Assembly (NCBI GenBank): GCA_037039685.1
Contig: JAWNGF010000007.1
Coordinates: 1,984,001-2,048,000 of the forward strand
Source of the DNA: Ceratobasidium sp. AG-K
Lineage: Eukaryota > Basidiomycota > Agaricomycetes > Cantharellales > Ceratobasidiaceae
Length of the DNA stretch: 64,000 bases
Direction of reading: 5' to 3'
The position numbers and the translations under genes are program-made. The notes beneath the pieces are model-generated. The model ran no database searches and was not told where the DNA came from. It saw only the letters and a list, made by a program, of their open reading frames with translations. This document shows, one piece after another, positions 11,740-24,180 of the stretch (position 1 is the stretch's first letter; each line of letters opens with the position of its first letter).

Positions 11740-14152
11740 TCATCGCTCCCCCTCGGGAACAGGAGTTCCAGTCCCGGAGCTCGATCCTCTTCGGATCGCT
11801 TCCAGGGATCGCGCCGCCCCGAACCGAGGGCTGCTTGCAATCGGCGTCCCCGGTACGCTCAATCGTCCCGTGCGCAAGTCTCGAATCGGCTCGGGCGTGT
11901 CTCGGCCACTCGTGCCAGGCTCGGCCTCTTCGTCACCATCGCCAATGTCCCGTTCTGCCGCCAGGTTCAGCACACTGCGCCGGTGCGCGGCTTTTCGTGC
12001 GTGGAAATTCCGGCTCGCGACAGGGTTCGAGAACAGTGGTAATAGGTAGCGCTGGTCGAGGGATTCAAACGTCGGCACGGCAGGGACTCCCCCCGCAAGA
12101 CTAAATGCTGCCGATTCCGTCGGTGGCGCCGAGGCGGGCCTCAGTGCACTGAATTCGCCCGCATCCGATGACTCGGAGGACCGAGTAGAAGGCCCTGCCG
12201 GCCCGGCTTGAGAGGTGGAAGCCTGGCCATACCGACCGAGGTGCATATCCGAGCCAGCGTTCCATAGATCCTGTTGGCTGTCATTATCCTGACTCTTGAA
12301 GAGACCAGAAGCCCTACCTCGTACTCTTCTGCCCGGGCTCCTCGTCGCTTCCACTTAGTTTTGTATGGTTGGTTCCAGCCAGCATCGTATTCGTTTAGCC
12401 GATCCTCTTCATCACTGTCCCCGTCTTCGTCTTCCACTCCTGTACGTATACCGAGCACTTCGAGCATTCGGGCCGTCGTGCCCCCAAACAAGATCACTAC
12501 GTAACTCTAAGTACACCATCAGCCGAGATTTTATCCACGCACCTGTGAGCACGACTACGACCAAGACGGTTGTTCGCAACGCGTTCGCATTCTCACCCTT
12601 GAATCCTGCGGCGAGTGCCACCCCCACTGCCCCTCGGAGACCAGCCCAAAACAGCATCATTTGGTACGAGTGGGGAAGCTCGTCCTGGCGCTGTCCCCTC
12701 GCGCGATGCACGAGGTTGATTAGCTCCGAGAGGGGGAACACTGCCGCGTAGCGTGTGGACACGACCGAGATCTGTCATGCATATTAGCCAAGGGCAACTC
12801 GGAGTTGATGCATAGACTTGCCGTGGCGACTAGAATGAATATGGGCTTAAACACTTGCACATCTTGAGTAAACAAATTGAGCCCCAAGTAAATGAAAATA
12901 AAGTTTTCTGAAAGCTGCGCGAGGACCGAGAACATGTACTTGGTCGTGCGTTGAGTTCGCCGCGACATGGTATGGTATGCGTAATGCTTGAGCGTAATCC
13001 CGCAGAAAAGCAGCGAGACGATCCCTAGTCCATTGTAAGTACAATATACAACAGGGGCTCGGGGACTTGCCGCTCATATGCATTCCATTGGAGAAAAAGT
13101 AACTAGTATAGGCGATCAGTGCGACCAAGCAACTTTCAATTCCGGGGTACAAGGTTAGGGACGAGTGTTTGAGCATAAGCGAGCACCCTGCAACGCACAT
13201 CAGCCCAAGTCGACGGTTTCATTTCGTCTGACCGCTCACCCAGTCCAAATGCGACCCCTAATGCCATGCTCACGGAAAAGGAAAGCAGAAATATGCCTAC
13301 GCCGCGGAAGAATGAAGACATGTAGATATCCGAGCCGTGGAACTGGGATAACGTTCTGAGAATCCGTTGAGTATTTTGGCTTGGAAACAAACTAGGACGC
13401 AACGTACTCGTACATGACGATACTAACCGCATCATTCAATATGCTCTCCCCAAAGATAACCGTGTAGAGCTTTGGGTCGACCTTGTGTTGGTTGAATATC
13501 GCTAGGATGGTCACTGGGTCCGTTGCCGATAGGGTTGAGCCGAAGATCAGACACTCCAGTAGACTAAGCTGGAGCGACTCAAGGCCGAGGAACGAGTAAA
13601 TGTAGACAAGAACGCCAAGCCCAACGGCGGAGATGAATGTTCCCGCAAAGGCAAATGTAAGAATCGTCCCAAAGTTGCGGAAAAAGTTGTCCTGTGCACA
13701 TGTGAGAACAAATACAACGTGTGTGTATGCCACGCACCTGTTTAAGCTCGTACCCCGAGTTGAGGATGATTGGGGGGAGCAACAGGTTGAAAAATAACGT
13801 GTGCTTGAATGTCTAACACGCGCGTGCTAATGAACTCGAATAACTTTTGCGACTGGGTGTGACGTACTAGCATTTCGCGGATCAAATGTCCCGGAGACAG
13901 TCTTATAATTAGCCCCACCACCATCCCAGCAAATATCGAGAGCACCGTCTCGTGCACTGCCTTGATGCGTTTAATTTGAACATAGTACGAAGTCCATAGG
14001 GAGAGAATTAGCAGTATACAGAGGATTGTCAGTGCCCAAGCCCTGCCCAATACTTCCCCATAAGCAAAATATTAATATATAGCATCATATCCTACTTACG
14101 AATACAACTCCTCCTCCTCTACAGGTGTTTCGGGTACGTTGATATCATCCAT
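11740..14152 (-). CDS. NHX1: Endosomal/vacuolar Na+(K+)/H+ exchanger, NHX1/NHE6-like (CPA1)
   Basis: This multi-spanning cation/proton antiporter should act in endosomal or vacuolar membranes. Exon 1 gives MDDINVPETPVEEEELYS, and splicing to the acceptor at 14042 continues into the first membrane helix (WALTILCILLILSLW). The family signatures are present: the amiloride-site motif LLPPIILNSGYEL, ATDPVTILAIF, FGESILNDAVSIVMYE and WAGLRGAVGVALA. About ten membrane segments are followed by a cytosolic tail of roughly 200 residues rich in Ser/Pro/Gly, ending TPVPEGER. Such tails are usually regulatory. Many short introns interrupt the gene. Exon 2 read in another frame would fail, so the GCAG acceptor is needed. 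Assignment to the NHX1/NHE6/7/9 branch rather than the plasma-membrane type rests on these motifs. Confidence 0.9.
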
Positions 14153-14418
14153 GAATGTCGTTGCGTGGCGAGACCAGTTAGAACGTTTTGCTCATTGAGG
14201 TGCGATGCAGGTGCCACTGATTCGGCGCTTACGATTCCCAATCATGCGGCGCAGTCGGACATATGAACGAGACACAACAGTAATTTATTGACCGAGTGTA
14301 CAGTGCTACTGAAACATCTGGAAAGTCCCATACATATTGCATCTTGTGAAGCCGGTCCATTATAGTCGTCATTTTTACACTCGGCCAATCCGGTCAGCGA
14401 GTATTGTGATGGGTATTT

Positions 14419-15879
14419 TCAGGCGGTGTCCTTGGGTTGCTCAGGGTTGGGCTCGCTCTTTGCTTGATCCTGGTCCTTTTCTTTTGTCTGGTCTTTATTT
14501 TCATGAGACGCGTTAGCTTCTTTGACCGGACTGGGCGCTCGATCCTCCCCGCTGCTGGGCTTTTCGGGTGATGGAGAAGGCTCGGGCTCATCCCTTTTCT
14601 CCTCGGCCTCGGAAACTGGCTCTGGTTCCGACTTGCGCTCTGGCTCTGGTTCCGGTTCTGAAACGGCTTCCACCTGAGGCTCTTCGGTGGCCGGCGCTTG
14701 GTCTTTGTCCTCCCTGGGTTTGTCGTGGTCCTCCTGTGCAGCTGACACGCTGGATCCCTGCTCAGGTTCATCCCTGGAGTCTTCGTGAGTCTCTTCAACC
14801 TCTTCCTCTGGGACTTCGGCCTCCTCCCCCTCCTCCTCAGTAGGCCCTTGACCTTTGTTTGCAGTCCATTCTTCGAATAGCCGCTTCGCCGCATCCTTTT
14901 CACTCTGACTCGGCAGAAAGGTCCCTTCATCGCTTGCCTCTATTGCGCTTTGCGGTGAACCAGGATCACGACGGTCCTCTGGCTCACGGTTGTCGTGGCT
15001 AGATGCGTCGTTATCGAAGCTGTCGGACGGAATAACTAGCAGCTCGGCGGGAACGAGCTCGTGTTGCCGCGAGAGGGCGAGAAAGCGTGCGTAGAGAGAG
15101 GATTCGGCCTCGGCTTGCGAAAAGAGTTCACGGTGGTGGTAGAATGCATGCGCAAAGATCCGCGAAAGTCGGCGGGCAAGGGATGAAAAGTGTCGATATG
15201 ACGATTGGGGGACTGATAATCTGACGAACAGTTGGATTAGACGAAGGATAAGGCCAATATGGAGCTACCCGCCTTGAAGGAAAGACGCGTGTCGAATTAA
15301 GTAGAGCGGTCGCGCTATCGAGTGTGTGCACGATGTAATCAATCGCGCAGCACTGTGTACACATTTGTTATTGAACGCGTCTAGCTACATCGTTGCTTAC
15401 TTACCTGTACGTGCCCTCCTGTGGCATTGCCGTGTGCAACGCAAAGATAAAGCCATTCCCCGGCTTTCATTTCGGGGCAGCTCTCACGATTGCATTCGAG
15501 CTGAAGGTTGGTAATGAGCGGATATGAAAGGTCTTGTGCCAATCGTCTAATAAATTCGTGAGTTTCGGTGAGCCCGATGCGCTGGCAGTCAACGTACCTG
15601 AGTTGTTCGTACAGCCAGCAGCCATCGTCAACCGAACCTTTGTCGTCATCCAATTGCTTGGGTGGCATTACAATTCTCTGCACGTCGTGTGGGTCTTGGC
15701 GAATTAGCTGAGCAATGTATTCTTGGGATTGAAAAGCGGAATCAATGTGGCCAAAGTGAACATCTGTCGGTGTATAGACCTGCTGCTTCACTTGAGCACC
15801 GACATTTTCTCTGAAAATTCAGACGAAATACCTCCAAGGTAGCCCCTCTACGAAGTCTATTGATTTTTTCTTCAGACAT
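14419..15879 (-). CDS. MOB4: Phocein/MOB4-type protein with long acidic C-terminal tail
   Basis: MOB4/phocein proteins are subunits of STRIPAK, which joins PP2A to germinal-centre kinases; in filamentous fungi the complex is needed for cell fusion and development. The Mob fold is visible: DSAFQSQEYIAQLIRQD, then the zinc-binding pair in LECNRESCPEM, AGEWLYLCVAHG, CCAIDYIVHTLDSATALLN, and the late histidine stretch FAHAFYHHRELF. The core is the usual length of about 220 residues. A further roughly 200 residues are dominated by Glu, Pro, Ser and Lys, ending EQPKDTA; I do not know this tail from animal phocein. The start at 15879 (MSEEKINRL) is tentative, because the first splice, near 15810, could not be placed so that everything stays in frame. 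Confidence 0.8.
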
Positions 15880-17373
15880 TAGGCTGGATATACTTTATGC
15901 ACAGTATGAGCGTAAACGGGAGAAAGATGGGATTGGCTCAAATAGTGCCACGTGACCCTAGATCGGCAAACTAACAACGATTTGACGCCTGTCGGGTCTG
16001 GTCCCCGATTTTTATAATAAGCCTGTAATTACCTTCGCAATAGACATCCATAGTCAACAATGGCTCGCGGGCGCTCACTCACCTCGCCGTGGTCTAGGCT
16101 TCTGGACCCGTGCCCCCGACGCTCCAACCCGACCCAGTTTCAGCCAACCCAGACGCCCTCGCACTCACAGAAACTGATGGTAACATGGCTGTGGCTCCTG
16201 GACTGCTCTCCAAGTTTCTATCGCCCTTTGGCTTTTCTTAGGCTTAATGCTGGTTTGAGCGACTGAAACGCTACGCCTTGGGTTAGCGTAGTGCACCAAG
16301 GTTTCCACTTCCCCACGATTGGCTTGCAAATCGCGGATTCAACCAGAAGGGGTACCGAAGATCACAGGATGTCGTTCTGATTGAATAAATGGAATATTCG
16401 ACCGGCGATAAATTTGGATGTATGCACAATATGACATTGACCCGATGCAAATACCCGAAAGCTCCGAAAGTGGTGGCTATTGTACGGTGGCTTTATCCAG
16501 GCTGGAGCGTGAATGACTCGATTTGCAGGCAGTCTAAATCACGACGGGGATCACCAGGCGTCGTCAGCCGAGATCTTCAAGACATATAGTATACAGTAAC
16601 GATCGGCTTCTTGGACGCTTGGACGATGAGACTTTTCAGTACTTCCTGATACAGCTTAGCGCAGAAGCCACATGATAGAGTTATAATTATGATAGACTGT
16701 TGGGACTAGCGGATCGTGATCCCTAAGAGTGCTCCTACACTTAGCGGGCGAGCCTAACGTGCCACTGGCGTTAAGTTGGCTAAGCGTGGGAGGATGGAAG
16801 GGCGTCGAGATGTTGATGCCTCTCCTATCTTTGGGGAGACAGGAGCTGCGGCTGCTTTTCCAAACCTGATGGGTGCTATGCTCCCATGTTGCACCTTCTG
16901 TGAATCAGTCACCACTCTGTCCTGTCCGAGAAACGGTTTGAAGCATTTGGGAAGCACTTTCGTTCAGGCCCACAATTCCGAATATTGTCGACAAGTTCCA
17001 AGGTATCGACCCATGAGCCTGAGTACCTGCACATGTGCACGTCGGGGTATTCTGCTGAGAAAGGAGCCCTGGAGCGCTTCCGAAATAGGCGATTCATCAG
17101 AACGTGCCCCCTAGATATGAGATTCCGGTTCGGTCTCATCGATAACCACGTAAAGACAACTCGAACAACATCGCTCAGCCTAGAGAGCATACGTAGCGAA
17201 CTCTGAGGTTGACCTTTTGTTTGGTTGGCTTGGGCACTCATTAGGTAATGCATCAGTTGTCGCGGGGTCTCAGGGTCCCGACCTCTGACTCTTGGACGCT
17301 GGTGAACATCAAACGTGACCCCGACCCTCACAGCGACGACACTGGCGATACGTTCCGGACCTCTGTCGACAAC
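15880..17373. other. Long intergenic region upstream of MOB4 and the PAK kinase
   Basis: About 1.5 kb lies between two divergently transcribed genes. Short open frames, for example 16060-16266 (+), show no domain. A TCACGTG-type box lies at 15949-15954, about 70 bases from the MOB4 start. Nothing else is recognisable. Confidence 0.5.
15949..15954. promoter_or_regulatory. CACGTG box upstream of MOB4
   Basis: The sequence reads CCACGTGACC, which is GTCACGTG on the minus strand, about 70 bases before the MOB4 ATG. It matches the Cbf1-type core RTCACGTG (established for yeast). That it functions here is inference, strengthened by similar boxes before four other genes of this window. Confidence 0.4.
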
Positions 17374-19920
17374 ATGAGCTACGACTCGTACAAGACACCA
17401 CTTTCTGCCTCTCGGGCCGCTCCACCTATCCCATTGAACAACTCGTACGGTGGTGTTGGTGCAGCCCCGGTCGGCAACGGCTCCAATATCTCTAGCAACA
17501 GCATAGTAAAGAGTGGCGAGGTTAGCGTAAAGGAGGAGGGATTGACTAGCTGGATCTGGAGCAGGAAATGGATGGTATTGAAAGAGCAAACTCTGAGTTT
17601 TCACAAGAACGAGGTATGCATTGCTGTCGTTCGCGTTACATATCGAACCCAGAGCGTTTTCAGTCATCATCTAGCTCTACATTGCTCTGGTTACGCGACA
17701 TCTCGGCAATTGAGAGGACAGATTTGAAGCGATACTGTCTTTACATCGCGACGAAAGATAAGAAGTTGTGGCTTAGCCTGAAGAGCGATGCCGAATTGTA
17801 TAGTTGGCAGGTCTGTTTTTTACTGCTCCTTTTTTTAACAGGATTTAACAATTCTCAAGGACGAAATCTATAACCGATCACCTCTGATGGGTGTAAGCAA
17901 TCCCACTAACTTTGTTCACAAGATCCATGTCGGGTTCGACCCCGTTAGCGGGGCATTTACTGTACGTGGTACATTTTCGTCAAGGGCAGAGACAGTTTAA
18001 CCCGAAACACAGGGTTTGCCCGAGCAATGGACGAAACTACTCACCTCTTCCGCAATCACTCGCGAAGACTATGCAAAGAACCCTCAGGCTGTCCTGGAGG
18101 TGCTTGAATTCTACACCGACCACCAAAAGCGTGAAAATGAAGAAATGACGGGAATGGCTTCATCGAGAATGAATCCTACCATGGGATCCCACGAGAGTTC
18201 GGTTGGTCCGCCTCGTTTCCAGGCAGGGACTGGTCTAGCTGGTGCTGTAACCCCCTTGGGTGGCCCATCCCAAGCTCGAAACCAACCCACCAGTGGCGCC
18301 TCCTCTTCTCCTGCACCTTCCCGGCCATCCCAGAGCAACACCCGTCCACCAAACGACACTCGTCGGCCCCAGATCAAGCCATCTGCTTCGTCTCAGCAAC
18401 TAAATCAACAATCACCTGTAACCACATCAAATCCACCGGTGCCCACTCCGGCTCTCCAGGAACGATACCGACCACAGCAAAGCAATGACCAGGTCGATCA
18501 AACTGGATTGAGTACAGGCGTTGAAGACCTGTCTCTCGGTGCCCAGCCAGAGGCACCCGTTCCACCCCAGGTTAAGCAAGGTTTGTGAAATGCCACGATA
18601 AACAAGGGCCCGACCTCACAGAAATGTCTGTTGTCTGCAGAACCGCCTAAGCAGCTCAAGGCTGCTAGGCCACCTCCCCCACCGCCGTCCGCCCCCGCCG
18701 AGAAGGAGGAGCAACCTGCGTTAACCGGGACTGCAGCAGCGGCTGCCGCGCTTGAAGGGACCAACAAGCCCAAGCCAGCTGCAACGGCGGCTGAGCGACG
18801 TATTAGTACAATGACCGAGGCTCAGATTATGGATAAATTGCGGAGTGTAGTCAGCAAGGACGACCCCAAAGCGTTGTACAGCACAATACGAAAAGTAGGC
18901 CAAGGGTGAGTCTCTTGGTCATCGCCCATCTACCCAGGTTATTCTGATCCTGCAACAGCGCATCCGGCCATGTTTTCGTAGCCAAAAAGCTGTCCGATGG
19001 ACAAAAGGTCGCGATCAAGCAGATGGACCTCACGCAGCAGCCTCGGAAGGAACTGATTGTGAACGAGATTCTCGTCATGAAAGAGTCTCGACACCCGAAC
19101 ATTGTCAACTTTTTGGAGTCGTATCTTCTCAGGACGGATCTTTGGGTGGTGATGGAGTACATGGAAGGAGGGGCATTGACCGACGTCATTGAGAACAATA
19201 CGTTGGCGGAAGACCAGATATCTAGCATTTGCTTCGAGGTGAGCTCGCTGATTGACCAGTTTTTTTGCAGCAGCTAATAGTCAATTTAGACCTGCAAAGG
19301 TCTCGGTCATTTGCACAATCAGAAAATCATCCACCGAGATATCAAATCGGACAATGTTCTACTTGACGCCGCTGGGCACGTCAAGATTAGTAAGTCCGCT
19401 TACGCTCCAAGTTCCTCCTATTAACTAAGTTGTGATTGCTCAATAGCCGACTTTGGTTTCTGCGCCAAACTCACCGAGCAGAAATCCAAGCGTGCAACGA
19501 TGGTGGGGACACCCTATTGGATGGCCCCGGAAGTAGTGAAGCAAAAGGAGTACGGCGCCAAGGTCGACATCTGGTCGTTGGGTATCATGGCAATCGAAAT
19601 GATTGAAAACGAGCCACCATACCTGGATGAGGAGCCACTCAAGGCGTTGTATCTGATCGCGACCAACGGAACTCCAACACTAAAGAAGCCAGAGACCTTA
19701 AGTCGGGAGCTGAAGAGCTTCTTGAGCGTGTGCTTGTGCGTCGATGTCAAGAGCCGAGCAACAGCAGAGGAGCTACTCCAGGTAAGAATCACTCTTTGTC
19801 CTTTTGTTGAAGAGTAACATTTGATTAATCCGGTTTGAACAGCACGAGTTTTTGGCGAAGGGTTGCGACTTGACTGGGCTTGCCCCATTGTTGCTGTTCA
19901 AAGCGAAGCAAGGGGCGTAA
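17374..19920 (+). CDS. CLA4: p21-activated kinase, CLA4 type (PH, CRIB and kinase domains)
   Basis: PAK kinases are Cdc42/Rac effectors that control polarity, septins and mating signalling. Domain order fits CLA4. A PH-like region occupies residues about 45-150 ([20 protein letters not shown] ... [10 protein letters not shown]). A CRIB motif follows with [17 protein letters not shown], then a Pro/Ser/Gln-rich linker. The C-terminal kinase domain has [38 protein letters not shown] and a typical PAK ending. The start at 17374 gives [14 protein letters not shown], although the frame is open upstream to 17248. Introns are short; those at about 17614-17666 and 18900-18960 are clear from the frame. 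The gene lies about 700 bases from the 3' end of a STE3 receptor. Presence of the PH domain separates it from STE20. Confidence 0.92.
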
Positions 19921-20629
19921 GGGGCTAGGCTCGATCGTGGGATGCGTTTTATGGTTCAAACTGTTTTATCCGTGTGTGTCGTGAACTATTTAGCAGTGCT
20001 CATCATGTGGGTGGGATAAAGGGCAGAACAGATAGATCAACCGCGGAGAAAAGGAGCGTCTATCGAAATGATGATGGGATAGTCCAGCAAGCACACGATT
20101 TTACTACTCCTAAGACGACTCGGCCCTTGCGGCCTCAACAAATGTTTGCGTCCCGCTAATCACTTTAGCCCTCGTTCCGCTTAAACTTCCAGCACGGCCA
20201 ATACAATCCAGCCCGTCTGTACAGATAACAAAAAGGAGATTCTGAATATTTATAAACCCACAAACGATATTTCTATTGTAAAGCATACTCATATGAAGGG
20301 ATTTACATTTACTGGATCTGAGGAAGGAGTGTTGGCAGGGGTGACGGACGGAAAATCAATTGTCGGCCGATAAAAATGTAAATTTATCGCTACTGAAGGG
20401 TTTGACGCTCATGCAATTATCAAGAGATGGTACGAATAAGTAGTCGCCAAGATAGCCAAATCAGGAATTTGTCTCTGAAAGAAAGAAGCGACAAAATGGA
20501 TGCAGCAGAACTGATGTAAAATGCGTGATGTGGAATACAGGAGCGGAGCAAAGAATCGGTGAAGAAGAATCTCTGAAGGGGGGTAAGTGAAATTATTCGG
20601 ATCTATGGGTGCGACTGGATCAAATGCAG
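19921..20629. other. Intergenic region between PAK kinase and STE3 receptor 1
   Basis: This is A/T-rich DNA between two convergent stop codons. I looked on both strands for a short pheromone-precursor frame ending in a CaaX box and found none I could support. Confidence 0.5.
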
Positions 20630-22059
20630 TCAATAAATGCGGGTATCGAAATTAATTGAAGGGCATACACTGGCAGATATCGCGGCCATCCCTCTATCCT
20701 GAGAAGGGGCTGAAGGGCGAGAGGCAATACTTGTGGAAGATGGTGCATTAACCCACTTTTCCGCTTCGGACCTTGTGGTCTCGGCCTCCAACATGATTAC
20801 ATTGGGAATGTTCGTTGCTAAACTGAAGGTTGAAATGCGATTATGCATGCTAGAGAATGTCAGTTCGTAAAACTCCGCCAGTACCATATACATACGTTAT
20901 TGGTAGCACTGGAGGATGCTCAGGTCTAATGCGAAAGACTCGGACCTTAATTGAGCGGAACAGTTTGATGTACTCTGCTTTAGCTTCTTGTCCGAACCCA
21001 AAAAATGCGAAGAAAATGACCGAAGTTAGTGGGATAATGTACCAGACCAGAAGGTGCCTATCCAAGATGTACTGTGGGACTAGGATCCTAGCCATCTGGC
21101 CGACGGACATCCAATCCTCATGGACAAATTCCCAAGAAACCCACGGGCGGAGGCCTCCGGTTTCAAGTGTAATAATCAAGACAAAGAGTGTCATGGCCGT
21201 CGCGAATATCATCTCGGTGATGGAAAGAGCAATGAGACGTAGGTATCGGCTAGTACTGAGACCCGAGTGCGAAGACTGTAGCACAGCCCGAAACTGCGCA
21301 CGGCGATGAATAAACCAACGCAGCGCAGTACCTACCGAGAGTGTCAACACAGATTAACAGAATACAGTAAGCCAAAAAAATGCGTACCTGCATATACTAA
21401 CGCAATCAGAGAGACAACAAGCGGTGGAAGGTAGATAATGAACAAGGCAGGGATGGAAACATATGTAGTCTATCACGTAGTACTAATTAGCACTTAGGTG
21501 TTGAGCAAAGAAAATCCCGCACTGGAATGCATCCGAAGTCTTCGAGAATATCAAAACGATGGCCTTGAACCACATAATCTATACTCGTTGAATCAGCAGT
21601 CAACGTCTGGACTACTGGACAGTAAACTCACGCAGAGCCATGATGATGATGGGCAACGCCACACACATAAAGAGCTCGAATATCATGCGGCGTCGCTTGT
21701 CACTGGCGTTTGGAATCTTATAGCGAGGGGAAGCCACCTGCGCAAGGAAGCGACAAATACACACAATCGCGGCTGGAAGACCAATGTTTGCACCAATGAT
21801 GAATTTTGTGGCTTGACGCAGGTCAGTCGTAGGACTTTTGCAACACGGAACGAGACTCACTAATATCGCACCAGACTGGGTATTTCACAACCACATTACC
21901 AGCCCAGATGATTGAGTTGACCCCGCGGGTGACATTGCATAGGCATAGCCAAACAATGACCGAGAGAGTACTGACATTACGCGCCCGCCAGTGCCACGGT
22001 AAAGGAATGAGAACAAGTATGGTGCAAATGAAACTAATGACAGGGAGCTCGGCTCTCAT
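20630..22059 (-). CDS. STE3: STE3-type pheromone receptor 1 (intact)
   Basis: This is a seven-transmembrane, G-protein-coupled receptor of the fungal STE3 (class D) family, which binds lipidated pheromones. The start MRAELPVISF matches the start position of the second receptor at 54926. Conserved blocks are LVLIPLPWHWRARN at helix 1/loop 1, NVTRGVNSIIWAGN, FIIGANIGLPAAIVCICR, ALRWFIHRRAQF, FFAFFGFGQEAKAEY at helix 7, and a short Thr/Glu/Ser-rich tail. Introns of about 50 bases join in frame throughout, including the exon encoding VVQGHRFDILEDFGCIP, and I find no disruption. A receptor of this kind can be the mating-type B (pheromone/receptor) gene or a non-mating STE3-like copy; the sequence does not decide. 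The CLA4-type kinase is its immediate neighbour. Confidence 0.92.
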
Positions 22060-22938
22060 GATAGGGGACACAGGAGGGAATAGTATTAATGACGAAGTGA
22101 AGCCTCCCGATGAGCAAGATATAGGAATCGAGACCAAATGAACGAGCTCAAAGAGCGCAGCACAAAGGGAGGGTCAGGGTTTAATTTAGATGGCCATTTG
22201 CAAACTAACTCATGTCCTTGAAGCCGATACGTGGTGGATTGTTTGAGACCGAACAAAGACCTACGTGATACCTTATCTTGACGTAGCAAAAGTACTAAAT
22301 TAGGCGCAGGCGATCTATTAGCGCGGGCCTCAAACACGAAATGGGTTGTTTCGGCCCAAATTGAGAAAATATGAGGAGTCGGCAGAGGAATCAAGTCTGA
22401 AGGTAAGCAAGTTAAGCTTGCCTAATCATTGATTAGTTGTTTATCTCCAACGCACAACAAATCAGATTGCTGGCACTTGATTTGTATTCACGGACTCTCC
22501 AAGTAACTGTTCCTTTTGGTTTCCACCCTCCAATTTTCTACTATCCAGAAAGCAGCTGTAGGAGACGTGATTGGCCCTGATACAGTTCCAGAAGCAGACA
22601 CGTGGGACGAGAGTGTTTCTGGGTTTTGTTCGTGCATACATCTGGTAGTCTTTGGGTGTGAGGATGGTCTTATCGCATACACCCATGAAATATTAGATAT
22701 TTCGGCATGTCTTGCTTGGTACCATATTTTTATGCAGGATGGTTGCGACTACTACTTGCCATGATACCTCGTCGTGAACAGCTCGACGGCATTCCAATTC
22801 ACGCCACGCCCTACTGACTAAGCACCCCAGTTTGGGCATGACTGATATAAAGTCACGTGCGACTGGCGCGACTACCCCACGCCCGAATCCTCCCCCGATA
22901 CTCTCACTGCTAGTTTGATCTACGAGGACCGCCACAGA
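22060..22938. other. Divergent intergenic region between STE3 receptor 1 and the E2 gene
   Basis: This is promoter DNA for two divergent genes. An open frame at 22516-22764 (+) lacks an ATG and a recognisable domain. A TCACGTG box sits at 22853-22859. No pheromone precursor was recognised. Confidence 0.5.
22854..22859. promoter_or_regulatory. CACGTG box upstream of the E2 gene
   Basis: The sequence reads AGTCACGTGCG, about 80 bases before the ATG at 22939. It matches the RTCACGTG pattern seen in other promoters of the window. Confidence 0.4.
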
Positions 22939-23995
22939 ATGAGCTCTAGTATGCCTACTCCTTCTATTACACCATCCGGCTCTAAGCCCGGAACTCCAAG
23001 CGGCTCTGGTGGCCCTAGCTTGCTGTTGAAGCGACAATTGATGGGTATGCAACTTTTATGATTTTCATGTACAAACTATGGCTGATTTGGTTCATCAACG
23101 GAAAGAACTTAACAAAAATCCGGTAGAGGGATTCTCGGCAGGCAAGTGCTGGTGGGTTCTGCATGGACTCTGGCTAACGCTGCGCCACAGGTCTTGTCGA
23201 CGAAAGCAATCTACTAGAATGGGAGGTTATGATCATTGGGTGGGTCAAATTGAAGTGCTGCGTTATCAGTTATGCTGACGTCGACGGTTATCAGCCCTGC
23301 CGACACGTTGTAGTACGTACAGAGGCTACTATTAGAACCCAACTGAACTGATAATGTCCTTCAGCGAAGGCGGATTTTTCAAAGCTAGGCTCACTTTTCC
23401 AGAGGTATGTCCATCGGACTATGATTTCCCGTCACTCATCCATTACCTTAGAACTTCCCTCTCTACCCACCTGAGATGCGATTCGTCACTCCCATGTGGC
23501 ACCCGAACAGTATGTCCACTCAATGCGCCATATCAGACCATCTGCTCATCATGCCTTACTCCAGTTTATCCCGACGGCAGAGTTTGCATTTCCATTCTGG
23601 TAACTGAGCTTACGGTTGGGTCACATGCGCACAAACACTAACTCTCGACACTTAGCACGCGCCTGGTGATGATCAGTATGGCTTTGAGCAGGCTGGCGAG
23701 CGCTGGATGCCGGTTCATACAGTCACATCGATTGTAAGTTTGCACTACAACGAACCAAGAAACGATGCTGATGCGCATGTATACAGCTTCTAAGCGTTAT
23801 TTCATTGCTGAGCTCTGACACTCCAAGCACAGACAGCCCTGCCAACGTAGACGCTGCGGTGAGCGCCCTTGGAGTTGCATTTATTACGGTACCTTAATTC
23901 ATTCGATCTAGGTCCAAGTCCGTAACGACATCGTAAACTACCGCAAGAGGGTCCGGAGGCTGGCGCGACAAAGCGCGGAGGACATGTACGAGTAG
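22939..23995 (+). CDS. UBC7: Ubiquitin-conjugating enzyme E2, UBC7/UBE2G1 type
   Basis: The protein carries ubiquitin as a thioester and passes it to substrates with an E3; UBE2G-type enzymes work in protein quality control. Spliced exons give LLKRQLM, ELNKNPVEGFSAGLVD, WEVMIIGPADTLYEGG, FPLYPPEMRF, HPNIYPDGRVCISILH (catalytic Cys in VCISIL) and SPANVDAAVQVRND. The acidic loop after the active site (HAPGDDQYGFEQAGERW) is the hallmark of the UBC7/UBE2G group. A Ser/Pro-rich N-terminal extension of about 25 residues precedes the core. Seven or so short introns are needed, with clean GT-AG sites. The frame ends QSAEDMYE, so the expected length is near 190 residues. Confidence 0.9.
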
Positions 23996-24180
23996 CGATA
24001 TCGCATGCTCCATTTGTTACCGCCTGGGTCTTGGAAGTTGAACGCTCTCGGCTCTATTCTCATTACTAGTAGTTTCGATTATATAAGAATTGCATGCAAA
24101 TACGAGGTCCATTTCTCCTAGATCATACAGCTGGAAAACGAAACACCGGGGTCTGTTGAACAAATACGGATAGCGAGACT

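Noticed and set aside
16060..16266. Short plus-strand frame in the long intergenic region
   Set aside because: It starts with a plausible ATG but has no domain, no clear splice partners and lies alone in promoter-like DNA.
16909..17670. 253-residue minus-strand frame
   Set aside because: It runs antisense through the 5' part of the PAK kinase gene and its promoter, and its sequence is Arg/Val-rich without a domain. It is a shadow frame.
22516..22764. Possible pheromone precursor or small secreted protein near STE3 receptor 1
   Set aside because: The frame has no ATG at its start and does not end in a CaaX box. I could not support a pheromone gene anywhere in the window.
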